Assembly: GCA_937983055.1 (NCBI GenBank)
Contig: CALJLA010000218.1
Coordinates: forward strand, 1-46,299
Direction of reading: 5' to 3'
Source: an uncultured Pseudomonadota bacterium
GTDB taxonomy: Bacteria; Pseudomonadota; Gammaproteobacteria; Burkholderiales; Eutrophovitaceae
Length of the DNA: 46,299 bases
A program made the position numbers and the translations under genes. The notes under the pieces were generated by a model. The model was given only the letters and a program-made list of their open reading frames with translations, searched no databases and was not told where the DNA came from. Position 1 is the first letter of the stretch; every line of letters starts with the position of its first letter. Below, piece by piece: positions 8,637 through 17,538 of the stretch.

Positions 8637-8969
8637 ATGATGCCGAACGCAAGGGAACCGTCACCGGTGCGGGAAGCCATGCTCGAGATCATTCCCACGC
8701 CAGCGGGGACATGGAGCGTTGTCGGCGGCTATGGCAGCCAACCGTTCTCCTTTAGCACTAAAGGCGGGGCAATTCGCTTCTTTCTTGCATGGGCCGAACT
8801 GCACGCCCCCTGCGAGGTCAAGATCTACGACAAAAACGGTAACGTCGAGCGGACACTGCACTTTCCCGGCGGCAAGCACCTTCGCACGAATCGCGCCGAC
8901 CGTCGCCAGAAGCAGGTACCGATCGACTTTCCCGACCGCCGCCGCCGCAACCGGCGTGCCCGCCGTTGA
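8637..8969 (+). CDS. Small DUF2188-like basic-tailed protein, paralog 2 of 3
   Basis: 110 aa from ATG 8637, or 96 aa from ATG 8679; alignment with its neighbours favours 8679, with GGGAAG just upstream, while 8637 has GGCGGG. It repeats the family pattern: TWSVVGGYG, FSFSTKGGAIRFFLAWAE, APCEVKIYDKNG, VERTLHFPGG, then DRRQKQVPIDFPDRRRRNRR. It lies 46 bp after paralog 1 on the same strand, probably co-transcribed. The N-terminal half has diverged freely while the PCE-VY-ER core and FPDRR tail are fixed, which points to selection on these parts. Confidence 0.65.
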   Translation: MMPNAREPSPVREAMLEIIPTPAGTWSVVGGYGSQPFSFSTKGGAIRFFLAWAELHAPCEVKIYDKNGNVERTLHFPGGKHLRTNRADRRQKQVPIDFPDRRRRNRRARR

Positions 8970-9051
8970 TGCTTCAACACGGCAGCGGCTCCCGCTGAAC
9001 AGTGAAGCATCCCCGGCGCAACGCCCACATCCCTGCCCCAACGAAGAGATC

Positions 9052-9354
9052 ATGACAACAGCCAGGCTCAGGATCATCCACACCGCTGAGGCCGGCTGGC
9101 GAGTCGACTTCATCGCAGATCAAAAATCGGTAAATTTTTCCGGCAAGTCGCAAGCGATCTGGTTTGCGATCGCCTGGGCCAGCCAAAACGCTCCCTGTGA
9201 GATCGACGTCTACAGCGAGAACGACAAACTCGAACGCACCATCACGCTGCCCGACGGAGAACAGTTACGCGGCGACCGCACCGATCGCCGACGCCGAAGC
9301 CTCGACATCGCGTTTCCAGACCGTCGGCGCCAGCAGCGGCGCGTGTATCACTGA
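9052..9354 (+). CDS. Small DUF2188-like basic-tailed protein, paralog 3 of 3
   Basis: 100 aa from ATG 9052 (GAAGAG upstream), 82 bp after paralog 2. Family pattern again: GWRVDF, a Phe-Ser-Gly-Lys-x-x-A-I-W-F-A segment, WASQNAPCEIDVYSENDKLER, TLPDGEQLRGDRTDRRRRS and IAFPDRRRQQRR. An in-frame extension back to 8719 crosses paralog 2 in another frame and is a shadow. Three head-to-tail copies with short spacers indicate local tandem duplication. Function unknown. Confidence 0.65.
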   Translation: MTTARLRIIHTAEAGWRVDFIADQKSVNFSGKSQAIWFAIAWASQNAPCEIDVYSENDKLERTITLPDGEQLRGDRTDRRRRSLDIAFPDRRRQQRRVYH

Positions 9355-9856
9355 TCGCGCCGCGTGCGGCCGCGCCGCGCGCATCGGCGGCGGGCCCGAA
9401 TACCAGGTGGGCGCGCCTGTCTTTCCGACGACGCACAGATCTCGCGATAGGGCACCGGCTCGCCCGGGCCGTGCGTACGGATCACCACACACTTTGCACT
9501 CAATTTAGGGGGGCCGCGGTGAGCATCGCTTTGCGAGGCACGTCGCTCCACCTTACTCCGTGTGCCGGTAATCGAGGGTGATTGTCCAACGAATTCTCCA
9601 AATCACCCCGGAGGAAATCGTGAAATTCTTCCCCCGGATGCCAGCGCCGCTCCACCATGACAATGCACAAGACACGTTTGCCTCATCCGGGTAAGCGTCA
9701 TTTCGCCCCTGGCCGGCCGTCACTTCCGGCTCGATTCGCCGGGCGCAAACCCAGCGCCGGCGATCTCTCGCGCGCTGCGCCCCGAGCCATCTGGCGCGCC
9801 TCCGCGCGCCCCGTGCAGCGGAAGCGGGCCAGCCAATCGGGACGATTGCCGGTTTC
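9355..9856. other. Gap; one possible 24-codon ORF, nothing else
   Basis: A GGAGG-preceded GTG at 9620 opens a 24-codon ORF (to 9694, beginning VKFFPRMPAP). It has the best ribosome site in the gap but no recognisable content. The rest is GC-rich with no terminator or gene that can be supported. Confidence 0.3.
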
Positions 9857-10423
9857 CTAGCGCACGCCGATCTTCAGCTGAAGAAAGATCAGCGGCACCA
9901 TCTTCGGGTCGACCTTGGGAATGTAAGTAACGTTCAAAGCGAATCTTTGGTAGCCGATGGAAGCGACCGGCAGTATTCCGGGAAAAGGGTCGCCGCCCCT
10001 GAAATCCTTACGGACCATCAGAAAACCGATTGCGCCCAGATCCAGATGCGGGGCATCTTTTCCTTCACCGAAACTGAACCGGCGAACCGTGCCACCACCC
10101 GCATACCACGACGGATTGCCGTTCGAATCCTTGAAACCCGACGCGCTCACGAACGGTACCCAGTTGTTCTCCGTGACGTCAAAGTCGTATTGAACTCCCC
10201 CGCCCCAGTTCTCTTCGTTGAGTGTCGTTTGCGCCATCTCGTCCAGGTGTATCGCCTTGCCATTGAGCACGATCGACCATTGATCGGCGCGCGCATCAAG
10301 CGACGCGACAAGCGACAGAATCGTGATGGCCGTCAGAACGCAGAATGCAAATGCTCGACCGGCAGATGTGCTGATTAGTGCGTACGCATCTGTTCCTGGC
10401 GCACGAATTTCCTGTCTTCGCAT
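9857..10423 (-). CDS. PagP-like outer-membrane beta-barrel protein
   Basis: 188 aa from ATG 10423, chosen because GGAAGGA lies about 7 bases upstream; a 17-residue longer start (10474) lacks one. There is a long N-region, a hydrophobic segment (AFCVLTAITILSLVAS) and a signal-peptidase-like LDARADQW site. The mature part is short beta-strands: WSIVLNGKAIHLDE, NWGGGVQYDFDV, WVPFVSASGFKDSNGN, WYAGGGTVRRF, IGFLMVRKDFRGG, PFPGILPVASIGYQRFALNVTYIP and a final IFLQLKIGVR strand. This order resembles the divergent Pseudomonas-type PagP lipid A palmitoyltransferases as remembered, with a conserved early His and NGK. If so, it remodels lipid A in the outer membrane. Enzyme activity is not proven by sequence. 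Confidence 0.6.
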   Translation of the reverse strand: MRRQEIRAPGTDAYALISTSAGRAFAFCVLTAITILSLVASLDARADQWSIVLNGKAIHLDEMAQTTLNEENWGGGVQYDFDVTENNWVPFVSASGFKDSNGNPSWYAGGGTVRRFSFGEGKDAPHLDLGAIGFLMVRKDFRGGDPFPGILPVASIGYQRFALNVTYIPKVDPKMVPLIFLQLKIGVR

Positions 10424-12164
10424 TGCTGAGTCCTTCCGCCACAAGGGAATGTCGGTTCCCCACGTGAACGGCAAGTAGCGTGCCGCAGTGCGCGAAGACG
10501 TATTCAGCCGAGATACATCAACGACCGCCGTCTAACATCCGGAGCAGACAGGAAATTTGCTTGCGGGCCTCATCGCGCCTCATGCGGCGTTCGCGTGCAT
10601 CGACGTGGCGGCCCTGTTGAGCGTTCGACAAGCTGCCAGCTCCTCGACGCCTGACGTCCTTTTGGCATCAACCATCGTGCCGCGAGGCGCAAAGGCGAGT
10701 GTTTGCATGACGCTTGCCAGAACCATGTGCTCGGGCGCACAAAGCCGTCGCAAGCCGCCTCACGCGCGCCTCACTCAATCCCGCCACTGCGTAGTCAACT
10801 GGTTACGAGAATTGCGGTCGTCGGGTTGCTGCCCGCCACGATGAAGAGTTCATCGGGAAATGCCACGCCGTTCGCGGAGGACAATCGCACGCATACGGTC
10901 AAACCTGCATCGCGCCCTGGGAGCAGGGCTAATCGCAAACGGCAGCTGGGGTCGGCAACCCCTGCTGACGTCCCGCCTCAAAGGATCGCCAGGCGCGATG
11001 CTCGTGCTATTTGTTATCGCAACGAAGCAGCGAGCGGCCGCCTTACACCGAAGCTGGACATTTAAGTCATGCGGGCGGCAGAAGTTCGCCGTCTTGTCTG
11101 CAGCACCCGGGACTCGAGTTCAGGATCGCCTCGCAATTTCGAGTTTCCGCGCGCGGAGGCCGTTAGCCTGGTCGCGCAAGTGCGCGAGCGCTGTTCTACC
11201 GGATTCGATACTCGGCTTTGAGTGTGAGGCGGGGGAGACGAGCGGCCGCAGAAGCTGCTGGAGCGACAGATTCCGCGTCAAAGATCTGCAGTTCAGACGA
11301 GTCCACCAGTCATTAGAAGGCATCCGCACTTGAGCTCGACTCATCAAACCGTCGACTCGGCATTAACCCTATGAATCAGTGTTTGTTTTGGCGTGGCGCT
11401 CGTGCTCCGAAGTATCGTCCCCCCCTGGGTAGATGCCCTCCCGCATCACCGGCTGCGCAGACCTTTCTCTAGCCGCACTTCAAACCTAGGCCAGACCAAC
11501 GATAAATGCAAGTGCATCTCACTTTAACGCCCCCGGGGGCCCGGCGCGCCTGCTTGCGCCAAACGGGACCAAGCGTGCGCCGTACCGCAGAAACAATTCG
11601 AAACAATCGTCCCGCCCGACTGAAAACGTGAGGCCGCTTCGCGCGCAACAATCCGCCACACTCGGCTCGCGCCTGCAACCTGTGCCGAAGCTTTTCTGCT
11701 CACAAAGACTCTGGATCGACTGATCCGCCGAACGGTAGTGATTGAAGCAACGGGCCGGCTCGCCTGCATTGATGGGCACCTGGAAACGTGCCAGCGGTCG
11801 GGAGCCCGTACCCATGACTTGCCGGAATGAGCCTTTACAACAGGCTGGCATTTCTGAAACCCTGCAAATTGCCGCACCAATGCCCCGCAGCATCGGCTCG
11901 GCATTTCGGCTTCATTGTCACCACTAAAGCGTCGCTTTCCACCCCGCCTGTCACGGCGCCCGCACAGTTCCGGACCGGGTGCCGACGCTGCGCAAACATG
12001 TCCTCGTCGCCTTGTGTACCGCCGAGCCCGTCACCCTCGCTCAGGCGTAGACTTGCCGCAACCGCGACCGTCGACCGTTCCATCACGGCCGTGTTGTCGG
12101 GCTCGGGCGGCACAGCGGCAGCGCGCCAGATCGAAACGCGCAGCATCCCAGTCAGGTCTACGCC
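10424..12164. other. 1.74-kb region without a convincing gene
   Basis: Many short, mutually overlapping ORFs in all frames, no ribosome site paired with protein-like sequence, and less strongly biased base composition than the flanks. A fragment at 10557-10640 (LLAGLIAPHAAFACIDVAALL) looks like a secretion signal without a protein behind it, so a decayed gene is possible. The 28-bp direct repeat copy at 12040-12067 lies at its right end. No tRNA, IS end or attC could be supported. Confidence 0.4.
12040..12067 (+). repeat. 28-bp direct repeat, left copy
   Basis: Begins CTCAGGCGTAGACTTG and ends CCGCAACCGCGA. The copy at 12770-12797 matches with one mismatch (G/A at the fifth base). Flanking bases differ on both sides. 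The two copies bracket the ankyrin gene with a 730-bp period. Confidence 0.75.
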
Positions 12165-12716
12165 ATGCAAGAACGCAGGAAGAATCGAATACCGAAACCG
12201 CTGGCATGGACGTTGTTCATCGGATTCATTGCCGCGTTTCTTGCGCTGCCCGAAATTTTTCCCGGCAACAGCAGACTCTACGATGCAATCCAGGCGGGCG
12301 ATCTCGACGCGGTCGAGCGCCTGCTGGCCGACGGCGCCGATCCGAACAGCCAGGCGACTGGCCTCAGTCTCGGCAGGGGCTTCGATCCGGGCCACACGGG
12401 CTCGTATCCGCCCCTGATGCTCGCCATCTCCCGGAACGAGCCCGAGATCGCGCGCACGCTGGTGTTGGCGGGCGCGGACCCCAATGCAAGAAACCCGGAA
12501 GGCGACACCGCACTGATCGCCGCGGTGGACCGGGGCATGACCGAAGTCGTTCGCACGCTGCTGGTAAAGGGTGCCGACCCGCGCGCCGAGAATCCGTATG
12601 ACGGGAGCACGGCCCTTCATCAAGGTCGCGATTTTCAGGTGCAGGGAAAGCCTTCGCCGAGATTGATCCAGGATCCAAACATCAGGGCCATGCTTCTTGC
12701 CGCCAATGCCAGGTAG
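12165..12716 (+). CDS. Membrane-anchored ankyrin repeat protein
   Basis: 183 aa. A basic N-terminus (QERRKNR) is followed by one hydrophobic helix (about 14-32), an uncleaved anchor or signal. Ankyrin repeats then run from about 37: LYDAIQAGDLDAVERLLADGADPN, PPLMLAISRNEPEIARTLVLAGADPN, GDTALIAAVDRGMTEVVRTLLVKGADPR and a short capping unit starting GSTALH. The TALxxA and LLxxGADxN landmarks are clear. Such proteins bind partners in the periplasm or at the membrane; the partner is unknown. The ribosome site is weak. The whole gene is enclosed by the 28-bp direct repeats, which may mark a transferred or duplicated segment. Confidence 0.88.
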   Translation: MQERRKNRIPKPLAWTLFIGFIAAFLALPEIFPGNSRLYDAIQAGDLDAVERLLADGADPNSQATGLSLGRGFDPGHTGSYPPLMLAISRNEPEIARTLVLAGADPNARNPEGDTALIAAVDRGMTEVVRTLLVKGADPRAENPYDGSTALHQGRDFQVQGKPSPRLIQDPNIRAMLLAANAR

Positions 12717-12769
12717 CGGGCATCGTCGTGCCGACAAGCGCCGGCGACGCGCGTTGCCTGACGCGCGGG

Positions 12770-12797
12770 CTCAAGCGTAGACTTGCCGCAACCGCGA
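12770..12797 (+). repeat. 28-bp direct repeat, right copy
   Basis: Second copy of the repeat at 12040-12067, 54 bp after the ankyrin stop codon. One mismatch; the identity stops sharply on both sides. Confidence 0.75.
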
Positions 12798-12974
12798 GTG
12801 CCCGGAGTCTGCTTCAGCATATGACGTCGGGGTCCGGTAATACGCTGCGCCGCGCGGGACTGATGTTCGTACCGGTACCGAAGCGTATCCACGCATGACG
12901 CCCGCCGGTTGCACCGGATGCTGCGCACATAGAACGCAGCCGGCGTTACGCGCAAAGGGAGGGGGGAACGCAGC

Positions 12975-14489
12975 ATGCCCGAGATGCCGTGTCCGCGTGC
13001 AGCGACCTGCACCGCCGCGCTGCTTGCCATCGCCTCCCTTTTGCTTGCCGCCCTGTCGGTTCAGGCGCAGCCTCCGCTCAGCACCCCGGCACAGCGCGGT
13101 GCGGCAACGGTGGAATCCAGGGTCCTGTCGCAAGCATCTGCCGCCGGATCGCGCGAGATCCGCTGTAGAGGCAAGCAGGGCGGCTTCACCATTCACAGTG
13201 CGGGCCCGAAAGAGGGCGCGCCCGGCATGGTGAAGATGGCGATCAGCTACTCGAAGAGCAGGACCCCGCCCGGGCCGGACGGCACAGGCCTCGAGCCCGG
13301 CACGTGTGCCTGGGCCGACGGCCTCATGGCCTCGGGGGACCTGAGCCAGGTCCAGTTCGTCACGGAGGCCAACGCGCAGCTCAAGCGTCAGCAGCACGGC
13401 AGCGGCACGGACGCCTCCGGCACCGCGGCGGAAAAGTTCCCGGACGCGCAGACGATCCCCGCCTACCTGAACGACGCCAACCATTACTGGAGCTTCTCCA
13501 TCGAAGGTAAGGAGTACGGCTGGTATCTTGCCGGTCGCCACGGGCCCTGGAAGCCGTCGCTCAAGGACAGGGTCGTCACCCAGGCAGCTGGCGGCGTTTC
13601 GCCGTCGCGGCCCGGATCGGTCACCGACCAGGTGGTCGGGCCGAAGATCGATGCCACACGGACCAGGACCGATCTGTTCGCGCTGCAGAACGTGCGCGTA
13701 TTCCCGAACATCGGCGGCGTCGTCGTGCGCTTCGATGCGCGTCATCAGGCGACACCCACCGTCGAACTGCACACCGAGGCGCCGATCAAGGAGCCGAGCA
13801 CCGGTCGCTGGTTCTTTCCGAAGGTGCTGGCGTCGATGAAGGCGTCTCCGGTCGCGAGCCAAAGCACCGGGCGACTCGGCCACTATCTCGCGCAGAACAT
13901 GCAGCTCGAGCAGGGCAAGGCCTTTCACTACCTGATCACGGTGCCGGGGAACAGCTCGATCCCCGAGTATCAGCACACCGGCACCTTCACCACACTCGGC
14001 ATGACGGTGAAGGTCGTCTTCTCCCAGGTCCACGTTATCGACGACAGCGACTCGGACGGCGCGGGCGAGCTAAGCTTCTACTACTACGCGCACTCGGAGC
14101 GATACCAGGCGCATTCGCCGGAGCGCACGCTCGCCAGTGGCGCGAAGTTCAGGCCTGGCGTCACGCTCACGATCGCCAACCAGCCGATCGACCGGCTCAA
14201 GATCCTTGTCGAAGGCTATGAAGACGATTCAGGGCCCGGCGGGCGGCGGCTCTACCCCGGGGTGGTGGAAGGCCAGTTCGATTATCACTATGCCATCCAC
14301 AAGCCCGGGGTTTCGAATTTTGGCGATTTCGAATGGAACCTCGCCAAGCAGGAACTGGACCTCAACCGGCATCCGGGCAAGTCCACCTCGATTCCGTTTA
14401 CGATTCGCTCGATGCCGGTCGCCGGAAAGCAGGCGCGCCTGATGTTCGAGGTGAGCGGGTACGTCGAGGTGACGCGGCCGGATCGCTGA
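12975..14489 (+). CDS. Secreted protein of unknown family (504 aa)
   Basis: The ATG is preceded by an AAAGGGAGGGGGG ribosome site. Residues 1-32 form a typical signal peptide (hydrophobic AALLAIASLLLAALSV, then QAQ). The mature protein has no membrane segment. A first part (40-200) contains IRCRGKQGGF and a CAWADG turn, possibly a disulfide. A second part (230-330) has fibronectin-like strands (VFPNIGGVVVRFDARHQATPTVELHTEAP, FHYLITVPG). A third part (340-500) contains VFSQVHVIDDSDSDGAGELSFYYYAHSERY, an acidic loop that could bind calcium, then further beta-strands. The overall look is an all-beta extracellular protein. No family was recognised, and neighbours give no functional hint. Confidence 0.75.
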   Translation: MPEMPCPRAATCTAALLAIASLLLAALSVQAQPPLSTPAQRGAATVESRVLSQASAAGSREIRCRGKQGGFTIHSAGPKEGAPGMVKMAISYSKSRTPPGPDGTGLEPGTCAWADGLMASGDLSQVQFVTEANAQLKRQQHGSGTDASGTAAEKFPDAQTIPAYLNDANHYWSFSIEGKEYGWYLAGRHGPWKPSLKDRVVTQAAGGVSPSRPGSVTDQVVGPKIDATRTRTDLFALQNVRVFPNIGGVVVRFDARHQATPTVELHTEAPIKEPSTGRWFFPKVLASMKASPVASQSTGRLGHYLAQNMQLEQGKAFHYLITVPGNSSIPEYQHTGTFTTLGMTVKVVFSQVHVIDDSDSDGAGELSFYYYAHSERYQAHSPERTLASGAKFRPGVTLTIANQPIDRLKILVEGYEDDSGPGGRRLYPGVVEGQFDYHYAIHKPGVSNFGDFEWNLAKQELDLNRHPGKSTSIPFTIRSMPVAGKQARLMFEVSGYVEVTRPDR

Positions 14490-15126
14490 TGCCGGTGCGC
14501 GCTCGCGCGGCGACATAACGGGTGTCGGCACGCCCATCGCTGTCACGGCGGCATGACGACATCTCCCTTCCGATACCCCTCCTTTCCCTCCGCGCAGTAC
14601 TGCTCTCGTAGCCGGGTGCCGCGGATGTCTTCTTTGGTGCCCGGCCCTCATCAAGGATCCACCGCATCCTGAAACGGCGCCCGTGGTCAGGGCCCAGTGC
14701 GATGCCTGCCAAGTTCGCGACAGAACAGAACGTACAACAACCGGTTTCGACGCCAGCTCACTGAGCGATAAGCAAAAGTCTGAACTCGGAAGTCCAGCGC
14801 GAAGATCTTCAACGAACCCGCGTTGACCGACGGGGCGGCAAACAGACCTTTCTGTGCGCACTCCCGCCGCCGCGCCCAGCGCGAAATCCTCGCGGCCACA
14901 ACCTGTCGTGGTCGGGCGACAGTTTTCCCACAACATCCTGTGCCCACCTGGTCGATTTCGCATTACAATCCGCGCGTATTTCAGGACGGCGTGTGTTGCC
15001 GCGGTGACGCGGAGGACATGACATCGCGGGTGCGACCAGTGCGGGGGCGCTGGCCGAAAAAAGAATCGCCGGTTGAACGGCGGACCGCCGCACCTGGTTT
15101 AACAAGAAGTCAAGATAGGGAGATCT
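14490..15126. other. pgaABCD upstream region and leader
   Basis: 637 bp with no supported gene. A TACAAT at 14964-14969 is a possible -10 box. The following leader (about 14975-15126) carries several GGA triplets (in CAGGAC, CGGAGGAC, GCGGACC and the GGGAGA ribosome site), the core of CsrA/RsmA sites. In E. coli the long pgaA leader is repressed by CsrA, so this is a reasonable expectation here, not a demonstration. Confidence 0.35.
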
Positions 15127-17535
15127 GTGAATCGTTCGCGATTCACCATTCCGCTGATTGCCATACTGTGGGCAGGCTCGGCGATTGTCGTCTGGTCGCA
15201 ACCGGCCGGAAACGACGGCGCCGGCGTCGACTCGGCACGCCTGCGCGCCCTGGAAGCGACGGTGCGGCGCGACCCCGGCAATGCGCGCGCACTGCATGAT
15301 TACGTCGAGGCGCTCGGTGCCGCCGGTCGCGATGCAGAGATCGTGGCGTTGCTGCCGCGCATCGACCGCGGCTCTGCCCCGGTCGACATTCTGGCCCGCG
15401 CCGGCCGCGCCGCGTCCAACCTCAAACGTTTCGATCTGGCGGTCGAGTACTACCACGCGGCATTGGCGCGTGCGCCGGCGCGCGCTGACCTGATCGCCGG
15501 CCTGGCGTATTCGCTGACGGACGCTGGCCGGCCGGCGGAAGCGGTCGCGCTGCTGGAAGGCCAGCGCCGGCTTGCGTGGCGGCAGATTCCGTTGCTGGAA
15601 GCGTGGTCGGAGGCGTTGCGCGCGCAGGGCGACGACGCCCAGGGGCTGCTCATGCAGGAGCGCATTCTGACGCTCGATCCGAACAATCGCGAGGCGCAGC
15701 GCAACCGGGTATTCACGTTGGCGCGTCTTGGCGCCCCGCACCGCGCGCTTGAGATCGCCGCGCAATCGCCAGGCCTGCTGAGCGGCGAGGAGCTGCTCCG
15801 GCTGCGAAGCGACCGCGCGGCGATCGCCACGCGCTGGGGCGCGGCCGTAGACGCGAATGCACCCGACCGCTTCGCCGGTACCGATTCGGCTCTGGCCGAC
15901 AACCAGGCGCTGCTCGACGCATTGCGCGCCGACGGCAAGGCGGGCAGCGCGGCGGAGCGGCGTTTGCTGTTCGATCGCATCGAGGCGCTGCGCAACCGGG
16001 TGCGCATGCGCGAGGCGGCGGAATTGTACGAAAGCCTGGTCTCTGACGGCGCCGACGTGCCGCCGCACGCCCAGATCGCCGCGGCGGACGCCTACCTGTA
16101 CCTCGAGCAGCCGGAAAAAGCGCGCGACCTTTATCTGCAGGCGCTGCCGAAGGTGGAAGACAGCTTCGCCGCACAGGTCAACCTGTTCTACGCGTACGCC
16201 GATGCCGGTCAGTACGGCGAGGCGCTGGCGCAGATCGACCGCGTCGTCGCCGATACGCCGCAGCGCATCGGTGCAGGCGGCACGGCGACCGCCGCCGACA
16301 ATCCCGACTACGCCAGCGCCCTCGCCACCGCCGGCGCCGCGCGTGCTCACCAGGATTATCTGGCCGATGCGCAGCAGCGGCTGGAATCGTTCCGGGCGCT
16401 GGCGCCGTACAACATGGAAGCGCGCGAGAAGCTGGCCGGGGTCTACGGCGCGCGCGGGTGGCTGCGCGCCGCCGAGCAGGAACACCAGTGGATCCTGGCC
16501 GCAGAGCCCAGGCAACGCGAGGCGCACATCGGCTACGCCGACAACCTGCGTGACCTGCAGGACTGGCGCGCCGCCGAGCGCGAGGCCCTGGCGCTCGAAC
16601 AGCAGTACCCCGAGGACAAGCACGTACAGCGCATCGCCCGCCGCTGGCGGTTGCACACCCGACCCGAGCTTCGCGTCGAGGCCGGCACGGGTACCTCCAC
16701 CGGCGGCACCGGACCGCTCGGCTCGCGCGAGCGCGCGCTCGAGACCTGGCTCTATTCCGCGCCGATCGAGTACGACTGGCGCGCATTCGCGCACCAGTAC
16801 GACGCGTCTGCCCGCTTTCCGCAGGGAGAGGCCCACCGCCACCGCCTGGGTGCCGGCCTGGAATACCGCGTCCGCGATCTGCGCCTTGCCGGCGAGATCA
16901 GCGCAAGCCGTGTCGGCGAGTCCGAGGTCGGCGTCACGCTAACCGGCGAGTGGCATGCGGACGATCACTGGCGTCTCGACGCCTCCGTGCAATCGGAATC
17001 CGTCGACATCCCGTTGCAGGCGCGGCTCATCGGCGTGACCGGCGAATCGCTCCGCGCCGGGGCGACCTACAGGGTCAGCGAATCGCGCAGTTTCGGCGTC
17101 GCAATTGCGACCATCGACTTCAGCGATGGCAATCGCCGCGATATCGTTACCGCGTCTGCCTTCCAGCGCCTGACGACCGGCCCGGTATACAAGCTCGACG
17201 CCACCGCGGGCCTTAACACCTCCGCCAACTCGCTCGACGGCGCCAGCTACTTCAATCCGGACAGCGATCTCGGGCTGGATGCGACCCTGATCGGGGAGCA
17301 GCGGCTCTGGCGCCGCTACGACCGCGACTTCGTGCACCGGCTTCACCTCGGCCTTGGCCAGTATCGGCAGAGCGGTTTCGGCACCGGCACCACGGCGCGC
17401 CTGCGCTACGAACATGCGTGGAGGCTGGACGAGCGGCTCGATTTGCTCTACGGCGCCGAGCGCAGCGCGCACCCCTACGATGGCGCGCGGGTGTACACGA
17501 GCCACTACAACCTGTCGCTGGCCTGGAGGTTCTGA
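15127..17535 (+). CDS. pgaA: PgaA: poly-beta-1,6-GlcNAc export porin
   Basis: 802 aa from GTG 15127 with AGGGAG upstream; E. coli PgaA is about 807. A signal peptide (1-25) is followed by a tetratricopeptide-repeat superhelix to about residue 500, with repeated Ala/Tyr-rich helix pairs such as FDLAVEYYHAALARAPARADLIAGLAYSL. The last 300 residues (from about VEAGTGTST) are alternating amphipathic strands of a 16-strand-type outer-membrane barrel ending in SLAWRF with a terminal Phe. The TPR part should bind de-N-acetylated PNAG and PgaB in the periplasm and pass polymer through the barrel. It is first in a tight four-gene operon; pgaB starts 3 bp after its stop. Confidence 0.93.
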   Translation: MNRSRFTIPLIAILWAGSAIVVWSQPAGNDGAGVDSARLRALEATVRRDPGNARALHDYVEALGAAGRDAEIVALLPRIDRGSAPVDILARAGRAASNLKRFDLAVEYYHAALARAPARADLIAGLAYSLTDAGRPAEAVALLEGQRRLAWRQIPLLEAWSEALRAQGDDAQGLLMQERILTLDPNNREAQRNRVFTLARLGAPHRALEIAAQSPGLLSGEELLRLRSDRAAIATRWGAAVDANAPDRFAGTDSALADNQALLDALRADGKAGSAAERRLLFDRIEALRNRVRMREAAELYESLVSDGADVPPHAQIAAADAYLYLEQPEKARDLYLQALPKVEDSFAAQVNLFYAYADAGQYGEALAQIDRVVADTPQRIGAGGTATAADNPDYASALATAGAARAHQDYLADAQQRLESFRALAPYNMEAREKLAGVYGARGWLRAAEQEHQWILAAEPRQREAHIGYADNLRDLQDWRAAEREALALEQQYPEDKHVQRIARRWRLHTRPELRVEAGTGTSTGGTGPLGSRERALETWLYSAPIEYDWRAFAHQYDASARFPQGEAHRHRLGAGLEYRVRDLRLAGEISASRVGESEVGVTLTGEWHADDHWRLDASVQSESVDIPLQARLIGVTGESLRAGATYRVSESRSFGVAIATIDFSDGNRRDIVTASAFQRLTTGPVYKLDATAGLNTSANSLDGASYFNPDSDLGLDATLIGEQRLWRRYDRDFVHRLHLGLGQYRQSGFGTGTTARLRYEHAWRLDERLDLLYGAERSAHPYDGARVYTSHYNLSLAWRF

Positions 17536-17538
17536 GCG

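Noticed and set aside
10530..10622. Second attC-like pair: GTCTAAC at 10530-10536 and GTTGAGC at 10616-10622
   Set aside because: Both outer boxes fit the consensus, but the inner L boxes do not pair and there is no cassette gene, so it is probably chance.
11519..11904. Two minus-strand ORFs of about 125 codons
   Set aside because: They overlap each other in different frames, lack ribosome sites and show no protein-like pattern.
14809..16842. 677-codon minus-strand ORF across pgaA
   Set aside because: Shadow of the high-GC pgaA frame; the opposite strand has full family-level similarity and operon context.
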